Shown: piece after piece, positions 57,350 through 64,000 of the stretch
Layout: each line of letters starts with the position of its first letter
Position numbering within the stretch: the stretch's first letter is position 1
DNA from: Symsagittifera roscoffensis
Taxonomy: Eukaryota > Xenacoelomorpha > Acoela > Convolutidae
DNA length: 64,000 bases
Reading direction: 5' to 3'
Assembly (NCBI RefSeq): GCF_963678635.1
Contig: NC_087065.1
Coordinates: 53,945,858 to 54,009,857, forward strand
Notes under the pieces: generated by a model
The model's input: the letters and a program-made list of their open reading frames with translations, nothing else
What the model was told of the DNA's origin: nothing
Databases searched by the model: none
Position numbers and translations under genes: made by a program

Positions 57350-58735
57350 GAATAGTGTTTCCAGGAAAAGAAGAAGATTTTTTGCATTTTGCAGAGCAAT
57401 TTGAGGCTAGAATTTTATATTTTAACTTCAGAAAGTTATCAATAGAGAAGTAGATGAGAACGATTTTGCACCCAGTGTAAAGAATCATACTACTGTAGAA
57501 CAGTGAGAGGCATCTTTAAGAAAAGGGAGAGCATTTTAAAGTGAAAAAGAATTGCACATTTGGTATGAGTTGGTCCAATGTTTAGACAAAAAATCTGTTT
57601 TGTTTTTAAGACCCTATAAAGGCAAGGGAAATAAGGCTTGTAAAATTTTGTGCAAAAGGTTCAAAAATGCCGAGAGACCGAGACTGCAGCAAATGATTTT
57701 AGATTTAATATCGTTAAGAATGAAAAATAATGAGAGTGTAGTCAATTATATCACTAAAACCGAAGAGTTGCGGTATAATTTAGATTAAGAAGACGAGGAT
57801 TTAAGTGTGTCAATAATGTGTCAAATAAGATGTTTGTGTGTCAAATAAAATGTTTGTGTCAATCATTCTTAAAGGCCTGCCAAAAGAGTTCATTATGCTT
57901 TGCACTTTGGTTAAGTTTAGCAAAGATTATAAAAGCTTCATGGAAATTAAGAAATATTTGTTAAGTTTTGTAAGTGATCATAGGAATGAGAAGGAGGAGA
58001 CTGAACATTCGCTTATTTCTAGAACAAAAACATGTTTAAGTTGCAATAAGATATGAAGCATAGTAGCTCATTGTAGATCTAAGTTAGTGGATAAAGTTAA
58101 CCAGTCATCTAGTGATAGACCTCCTGTAAAATGTTTCAGGTGCTTAAAATTAGGACACATAGCTAAGGGTTGTAAGAAGGACTTTAAGAGAAAAAGCAAG
58201 AGAGAAGACCAGCAGTTTGCTGAAACAAATGAAAGTTGTTTAGTTTTTATCTTTCAGCCGAGAGAGTCGACGGTGACCTAATTATAGATTCAAGCTCAAC
58301 TTGCAGTATGATAGAAAACAAAAATTTGTTTGTTGAGCTTGACCAGAGTTTTAGCGAAACTATTGAAAACTCTAAAAAAAGCTTGAACGAAATTAAGAAA
58401 GAGTTGTTAAGTTTTGTGAGTGATCATAGGAATGAGAAGGAGGAGACTGAACATTCGCTTATTTCTAGAACAAAAACATGTTTAAGTTGAAATAAGATAG
58501 GACACATAGTAGCTCATTGTAGATCTATGTTAGTGAATAAGGTTACCCAGTCATCTAGTGATAGACCTCCTGTAAAATGTTTCAGGTGCTTAAAATTAGG
58601 ACACATAGCTAAGGGTTGTAAGAAGGACTTTAAGAGAAAAAGCGTGAGAGAAGACCAGCAGTTTGCTGAAACAAATGAAAGTGGTTTAGTTTTTATCTTT
58701 CAGCCGAGAGAGTCGACGGTGACCTAGTTATAGAT
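57350..58735 (+). pseudogene. gag: copia gag with zinc knuckles, first copy
   Basis: The frame from about 57358 reads FPGKEEDFLHFAEQFEARIL. 57552-57788 gives WYELVQCLDKK and RPRLQQMILDLISLRMKNNE with VVNYITKTEELRYNLD, the helical gag of copia (UBN2-like). 57838-58056 continues with FVSIILKGLPKEFIMLCTLV. Zinc knuckle CFRCLKLGHIAKGC (CCHC complete) is at about 58130-58170, and a second copy at about 58575-58615. A preceding knuckle CLSCNKI lost its second half to a stop (58055). Frames change at least three times. Confidence 0.85.
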
Positions 58736-58833
58736 TCAGCCTCAAGTTGCAGTATGATAGAAAACAAAAATTTGTTTGTTGAGCTTGCCAAAGTTTTAGC
58801 GAAACTGTTGAAAACGCAATAAAACGGAGTCTA
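57943..58833 (+). repeat. 446-bp internal tandem duplication in copia gag-protease
   Basis: GAAATTAAGAAA at 57943 recurs at 58389. Each unit carries the gag helix end, two zinc knuckle positions and the protease motif start. The second unit differs in several codons (KSKRE versus KSVRE, VDK versus VNK), so it predates the 3665-bp duplication, which copied it as a whole. Confidence 0.88.
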
Positions 58834-59060
58834 AGGTCTTAGATAAAGGAAGAGTTGAATTTTTGTGAAAGAGTGTCAAGGAAATTCGAAAAAAGTTTCA
58901 ATAAGTGCTTGTTTCTATGTACCAAAAAACTCAGAAAATTTAGTGTCCGTCTCAAAACTTACTAGAGGAGGAGCTTAAGTAGTTTTTTTAGATCATTCAT
59001 TAATTGAGCAAGGAAATGGGACTGTTTATCCACTTAGTGAGCGAGGAAATCTTTCGTTTG
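58270..59060 (+). pseudogene. pol: copia protease and pre-integrase segment, first copy
   Basis: IIDSSSTCSMIENKNLFVEL at about 58278 corresponds to the copia protease motif (D-S-G/A...), here DSS. The second repeat unit has VIDSASSCSMIENKNLFVEL at about 58724. The downstream frame SACFYVPKNSENLVSVSKLT (about 58905) and QGNGTVYPLSERGN match the copia LYVPxxxxNLxSVSxL segment. A TAA stop interrupts it at about 58978. No integrase core follows. Confidence 0.75.
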
Positions 59061-59260
59061 GAAAATAATAGGTTTTGAAAATCACAAAAAATTAAGTGTT
59101 GAAAATGATTCTTCAGTATTCACAGTCAATAAGACTTATTTTTGCAGAGAGATAAGAGAGACGACGGAGAATTGAGAAAAATGAGAACCTGATAAAAGAC
59201 GATGATACAGGGAAAGAGTTTGAGCTGAAAAATGAACCTAGAGCCCATCCAGAAACTAAA

Positions 59261-59563
59261 ATGTCATCAGATGAACGAGGTAAGGAGGAGTGGAGAAATT
59301 TATGCGAGGTTGAGATGTTTCAGAGAATAGATATGAAGTTAGGTTCAAGGCTAGGGGAGAGTATAAAGTTTGAAAATAGAGCAGGTAAATTGATCAGGAT
59401 ATTTGACTTAGGACAGAAAAAAGTGATATTGCTCTTTATTAACACCGTGTGGGACATGGTAAAACTGAATCTCCAGACTAGTGTAGGCTATGATTTAGTA
59501 CTTTTTGTGAAAGGAGGAGTCTTAAGTTTGGGGGAAATGACCTCTCACTTTCTAGAGAAGTAA
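59261..59563 (+). pseudogene. ORF before the 3' LTR, unrecognised
   Basis: An open frame of 100 codons (MSSDERGKEEWRNLCEVEMF ...) runs into the 3' LTR and ends MTSHFLEK. The first part resembles the copia linker before RT (KxxWxxAxxxE), but the rest matches nothing I recognise. It probably fuses a short pol remnant to the polypurine region across the internal deletion. Confidence 0.4.
59510..59519 (+). other. copia polypurine tract
   Basis: aaaggaggag directly precedes the TCTTAAGTTT start of the 3' LTR (the TGTT start of the 5' LTR with G to C). This is the expected primer for plus-strand synthesis. Confidence 0.75.
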
Positions 59564-59759
59564 TTTCCTAATTTTTGGTTCAAAATAAAAACATGATTGG
59601 ATATCGCACCCTGTCACGCGATATTGCGCGATGTTATATCACAAGATCAGATCTCGACAGGCGGTTAACTTTCCATAAAAATAGAAGTAAATTTACTACT
59701 CTTTTATCGCATTCAAATTAAACTGTTGATTATACCTAGTTTTTCTGCCAACCTGTGAA
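59520..59759 (+). repeat. copia 3' LTR, first copy
   Basis: Aligns with 56347-56576 from TCTTAAGTTT to ACCTGTGAA. Differences include a ~10-bp insertion near the start and loss of CpG sites in the central dyad (gatatcgcaccctgtcacg). The divergence between the LTRs shows the insertion is old. Confidence 0.85.
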
Positions 59760-59764
59760 ATAAA

Positions 59765-60590
59765 ATATATTTTCATAGGCTACTCTCAAAAAGAGAAGCA
59801 ACGAACCAGCGTCTGAGATGAAAAACCAACCCACAGCCCGGCAAACATCAAAGAAGACCTGTTGCGTATAACAAAATAAAGATGACCTATCAACAGTTAC
59901 TACAGAAGACGCGCAGAGAAAAAGATAGTGTGTTCAACCAGAGATTTGCAAAAGAAGAGAAGAAAAACAACGGAAGCGGAGTCGAATAATTGGAAAACAA
60001 ATTAAATGAAATATAGAAAAATTTTCTTCAAACCATCTGGCAGCGGTCCCCTCAAAGCACAATTTATTGTAAATGTGCGTAAAAACTTACTTATGGTGTT
60101 CAGATCACTCCACTAGAGATAGCAACACGGTGCTGGCAATAAAATAAAATTTGAAGAAAGAAAACAGTCAAAGTAGGGAAATATGATTCAAATGAAGGAG
60201 AACTGATCATGGCTAATGTAGACTCTGGCAGCCCAGCATAGTTTTTGTGGTAACAACAGTTGGTCTTCTGCTGAGTATGAAACCAAGTGGTACAAAATAT
60301 TATTGCGCAAAAACGTCGCGTGTTACAACAAGAAGACGCACTACAGAAAAATTGAAAAAATTTAATGAAAACGATTATATAAGCTTTTAGCGTCGCAGCT
60401 GTAAAAGAAATCAATTTATAAAAATTGTTCTGCTCGCGAAATCAATAAGCAAGTCTATCCACAAAAACGATCACTGCGGGTAAACACAAGCATAGACGGA
60501 ACCCCTCCACAAAAAGTTGAATACAAAACAGATAGGAGAAGTTAGTATAAATCATACTTTTTACTGAAAATTGTAGCCTGAACAAATCCG
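59765..60590. other. flank of the copia element, no gene seen
   Basis: This ~830-bp downstream flank has a base composition richer in A and C. Short plus-strand stretches (NQRFAKEEKKNNGSGVE) and a minus-strand ORF (60414-60100) show no motif. It is repeated in the second tandem copy. Confidence 0.4.
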
Positions 60591-61014
60591 TATAGATATA
60601 TAGAAACAGTGATAGATAGAAACTGAACTGATAAACTGTTCAATTTGATAAATTCAATTGATGTGGTGTTTTATATAATTTTGTAGATAATTGTTGTTGC
60701 TTGGGGGATCGTAATCCGTCGCTGCGAGATCCACAAAAAAAACTCCAAAATTTCCATTTTGCAAAATTATATTGCTATGTTTGAAGTCTTTGAAGTAACC
60801 TTAGCTTTGCTAAATCGCTGATGTGTTATTCAGTGCGCTTACCGTTAGATTTTGGATCAGACTTAGGTAATGAGATACATGATTACTTATATTATGCGCT
60901 GCGATATATTTGCTGATATAATAGAGACTGAATTTTTGTCATTGAAAAGTACGTGGAGCATGAGGTATTTGTTCAGAGCAATACGGTTTAGGTGAGAAAT
61001 TTTTAAGTCAGAGA

Positions 61015-62400
61015 GAATAGTGTTTCCAGGAAAAGAAGAAGATTTTTTGCATTTTGCAGAGCAATTTGAGGCTAGAATTTTATATTTTAACTTCAGAAAG
61101 TTATCAATAGAGAAGTAGATGAGAACGATTTTGCACCCAGTGTAAAGAATCATACTACTGTAGAACAGTGAGAGGCATCTTTAAGAAAAGGGAGAGCATT
61201 TTAAAGTGAAAAAGAATTGCACATTTGGTATGAGTTGGTCCAATGTTTAGACAAAAAATCTGTTTTGTTTTTAAGACCCTATAAAGGCAAGGGAAATAAG
61301 GCTTGTAAAATTTTGTGCAAAAGGTTCAAAAATGCCGAGAGACCGAGACTGCAGCAAATGATTTTAGATTTAATATCGTTAAGAATGAAAAATAATGAGA
61401 GTGTAGTCAATTATATCACTAAAACCGAAGAGTTGCGGTATAATTTAGATTAAGAAGACGAGGATTTAAGTGTGTCAATAATGTGTCAAATAAGATGTTT
61501 GTGTGTCAAATAAAATGTTTGTGTCAATCATTCTTAAAGGCCTGCCAAAAGAGTTCATTATGCTTTGCACTTTGGTTAAGTTTAGCAAAGATTATAAAAG
61601 CTTCATGGAAATTAAGAAATATTTGTTAAGTTTTGTAAGTGATCATAGGAATGAGAAGGAGGAGACTGAACATTCGCTTATTTCTAGAACAAAAACATGT
61701 TTAAGTTGCAATAAGATATGAAGCATAGTAGCTCATTGTAGATCTAAGTTAGTGGATAAAGTTAACCAGTCATCTAGTGATAGACCTCCTGTAAAATGTT
61801 TCAGGTGCTTAAAATTAGGACACATAGCTAAGGGTTGTAAGAAGGACTTTAAGAGAAAAAGCAAGAGAGAAGACCAGCAGTTTGCTGAAACAAATGAAAG
61901 TTGTTTAGTTTTTATCTTTCAGCCGAGAGAGTCGACGGTGACCTAATTATAGATTCAAGCTCAACTTGCAGTATGATAGAAAACAAAAATTTGTTTGTTG
62001 AGCTTGACCAGAGTTTTAGCGAAACTATTGAAAACGCTAAAAAAAGCTTGAACGAAATTAAGAAAGAGTTGTTAAGTTTTGTGAGTGATCATAGGAATGA
62101 GAAGGAGGAGACTGAACATTCGCTTATTTCTAGAACAAAAACATGTTTAAGTTGAAATAAGATAGGACACATAGTAGCTCATTGTAGATCTATGTTAGTG
62201 AATAAGGTTACCCAGTCATCTAGTGATAGACCTCCTGTAAAATGTTTCAGGTGCTTAAAATTAGGACACATAGCTAAGGGTTGTAAGAAGGACTTTAAGA
62301 GAAAAAGCGTGAGAGAAGACCAGCAGTTTGCTGAAACAAATGAAAGTGGTTTAGTTTTTATCTTTCAGCCGAGAGAGTCGACGGTGACCTAGTTATAGAT
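61015..62400 (+). pseudogene. gag: copia gag with zinc knuckles, second copy
   Basis: Same readable pieces as 57350-58735, shifted by 3665 (61217-61453, 61503-61721, 61752-61946, 62192-62392), with identical stops and frameshifts. The 446-bp internal duplication is present at 61608-62498. Confidence 0.85.
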
Positions 62401-62725
62401 TCAGCCTCAAGTTGCAGTATGATAGAAAACAAAAATTTGTTTGTTGAGCTTGCCAAAGTTTTAGCGAAACTGTTGAAAACGCAATAAAACGGAGTCTAAG
62501 GTCTTAGATAAAGGAAGAGTTGAATTTTTGTGAAAGAGTGTCAAGGAAATTCGAAAAAAGTTTCAATAAGTGCTTGTTTCTATGTACCAAAAAACTCAGA
62601 AAATTTAGTGTCCGTCTCAAAACTTACTAGAGGAGGAGCTTAAGTAGTTTTTTTAGATCATTCATTAATTGAGCAAGGAAATGGGACTGTTTATCCACTT
62701 AGTGAGCGAGGAAATCTTTCGTTTG
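61935..62725 (+). pseudogene. pol: copia protease and pre-integrase segment, second copy
   Basis: Copy of 58270-59060: DSS protease motif, second motif DSA, and the VPKNSENLVSVSKLT segment with the same stop. Confidence 0.75.
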
Positions 62726-62925
62726 GAAAATAATAGGTTTTGAAAATCACAAAAAATTAAGTGTTGAAAATGATTCTTCAGTATTCACAGTCAATAAGAC
62801 TTATTTTTGCAGAGAGATAAGAGAGACGACGGAGAATTGAGAAAAATGAGAACCTGATAAAAGACGATGATACAGGGAAAGAGTTTGAGCTGAAAAATGA
62901 ACCTAGAGCCCATCCAGAAACTAAA

Positions 62926-63228
62926 ATGTCATCAGATGAACGAGGTAAGGAGGAGTGGAGAAATTTATGCGAGGTTGAGATGTTTCAGAGAATAGGTATG
63001 AAGTTAGGTTCAAGGCTAGGGGAGAGTATAAAGTTTGAAAATAGAGCAGGTAAATTGATCAGGATATTTGACTTAGGACAGAAAAAAGTGATATTGCTCT
63101 TTATTAACACCGTGTGGGACATGGTAAAACTGAATCTCCAGACTAGTGTAGGCTATGATTTAGTACTTTTTGTGAAAGGAGGAGTCTTAAGTTTGGGGGA
63201 AATGACCTCTCACTTTCTAGAGAAGTAA
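62926..63228 (+). pseudogene. ORF before the 3' LTR, second copy
   Basis: Same 100-codon frame as 59261-59563, with one residue changed (Asp to Gly in QRIDMKL/QRIGMKL). Unrecognised. Confidence 0.4.
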
Positions 63229-63424
63229 TTTCCTAATTTTTGGTTCAAAATAAAAACATGATTGGATATCGCACCCTGTCACGCGATATTGCGCGATGTT
63301 ATATCACAAGATCAGATCTCGACAGGCGGTTAACTTTCCATAAAAATAGAAGTAAATTTACTACTCTTTTATCGCATTCAAATTAAACTGTTGATTATAC
63401 CTAGTTTTTCTGCCAACCTGTGAA
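63185..63424 (+). repeat. copia 3' LTR, second copy
   Basis: Identical in layout to 59520-59759, followed by the same ATAAA and flank. Confidence 0.85.
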
Positions 63425-64000
63425 ATAAAATATATTTTCATAGGCTACTCTCAAAAAGAGAAGCAACGAACCAGCGTCTGAGATGAAAAACCAACCCACA
63501 GCCCGGCAAACATCAAAGAAGACCTGTTGCGTATAACAAAATAAAGATGACCTATCAACAGTTACTACAGAAGACGCGCAGAGAAAAAGATAGTGTGTTC
63601 AACCAGAGATTTGCAAAAGAAGAGAAGAAAAACAACGGAAGCGGAGTCGAATAATTGGAAAACAAATTAAATGAAATATAGAAAAATTTTCTTCAAACCA
63701 TCTGGCAGCGGTCCCCTCAAAGCACAATTTATTGTAAATGTGCGTAAAAACTTACTTATGGTGTTCAGATCACTCCACTAGAGATAGCAACACGGTGCTG
63801 GCAATAAAATAAAATTTGAAGAAAGAAAACAGTCAAAGTAGGGAAATATGATTCAAATGAAGGAGAACTGATCATGGCTAATGTAGACTCTGGCAGCCCA
63901 GCATAGTTTTTGTGGTAACAACAGTTGGTCTTCTGCTGAGTATGAAACCAAGTGGTACAAAATATTATTGCGCAAAAACGTCGCGTGTTACAACAAGAAG

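Larger units (their letters stand above)
56342..59764 (+). mobile_element. Ty1/copia element with both LTRs, internally deleted
   Basis: The ends are defined. ATAAA (56342-56346 and 59760-59764) is a 5-bp target duplication, the LTRs are 56347-56576 and 59520-59759, and a polypurine tract aaaggaggag lies at 59510-59519. Inside are gag, zinc knuckles, protease and a pre-integrase segment. Integrase catalytic core, RT and RNase H are missing. The total of 3.4 kb compares with about 5 kb for complete copia elements. Confidence 0.88.
56926..60590. repeat. 3665-bp tandem duplication, first copy
   Basis: The sequence atagatatatagaaacagtg at 56927 recurs at 60592, giving a period of 3665. The unit contains the copia body, the 3' LTR and about 830 bp of downstream flank. 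It is almost identical to the second copy, with differences seen at aaaactctaaaa versus aaaacgctaaaa and agaatagatatg versus agaataggtatg. Confidence 0.95.
60591..64000. repeat. 3665-bp tandem duplication, second copy (cut by window)
   Basis: Starts at the same atatagaaacag sequence as 56926 and runs to the window end, missing the last ~255 bp of the unit. It lacks the copia 5' LTR because the duplication starts inside the element. Confidence 0.95.

Noticed and set aside
57222-57488. Minus-strand 88-codon ORF, repeated at 60887-61153
   Set aside because: Antisense to copia gag coding sequence on the plus strand.
1-64000. tRNA, rRNA or CRISPR features
   Set aside because: No convincing tRNA T-arm/acceptor pairing, rRNA core sequence or regularly spaced short repeats were seen by eye on either strand.

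Overview
The window is nuclear DNA of an invertebrate animal. It is AT-rich, contains no intact long open reading frame, and consists mostly of decayed transposable elements. The mix of retroelements points to Metazoa: BEL/Pao pol and gag, two kinds of Ty3/gypsy (one with an env-like module, one of the zinc-knuckle K02A2.6 type), Ty1/copia, Jockey/CR1-like LINEs and a mariner-type foldback element. BEL/Pao is known only from animals. I cannot name the phylum. I see no rRNA, tRNA, CRISPR or bacterial gene.

Layout. 0.2-3.4 kb: a 1.6 kb unit in two direct tandem copies. Each contains a ~0.37 kb repeat that recurs once more at 25.4 kb. 2.7-25.8 kb: a very large, broken Ty3/gypsy element read on the minus strand. 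In its reading order it has an LTR-like repeat (25.37-25.76), leader, gag (24.1-21.3), protease (20.6), reverse transcriptase (20.1-18.85), integrase tail (17.7-16.86), and then a three-part accessory module. The module has a Ser/Thr/Pro-rich ORF with a hydrophobic N-terminus, an env-like glycoprotein ORF, and a two-frame ORF X. It occurs three times in tandem (16.4-11.27, 11.27-5.94, and an internally deleted copy at 5.94-4.43). This array is the most interesting structure in the window.

25.9-26.4 kb: a LINE tail. 26.5-36.4 kb: minus-strand exon-like pieces with good splice acceptors and hydrophobic segments, possibly a tetraspan-type gene. They are interrupted by a BEL/Pao 5' end (LTR, primer site, gag) that is tandemly duplicated (1708 bp units, 28.55-31.96 kb) and by a foldback mariner-like element (31.71-32.45 kb). 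37.6-39.98 kb and 41.56-42.96 kb: two plus-strand LINEs, with a small foldback element (39.98-40.27 kb) after the first. 43.9-47.45 kb: a minus-strand gypsy element with readable gag, RT, RNase H and integrase pieces. 48.06-48.27 kb: a possible last exon of a membrane-protein gene, minus strand. 51.6-52.0 kb: a LINE fragment (minus). 52.2-54.5 kb: BEL/Pao pol (plus).

56.35-59.76 kb: a copia element with both LTRs, a 5-bp target duplication (ATAAA) and a polypurine tract. Most of integrase and all recognisable RT are missing. Its body and 3' flank are repeated almost identically from 60.59 kb to the window end (period 3665 bp).

Nothing here is likely to be translated as a full-length protein. 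The retroelement parts read in the usual gag-PR-RT-IN order, so relationships are clear, but frameshifts and stops are frequent. The only host-gene candidates are the minus-strand exons and one plus-strand exon-like ORF near 27.3 kb, all low confidence.
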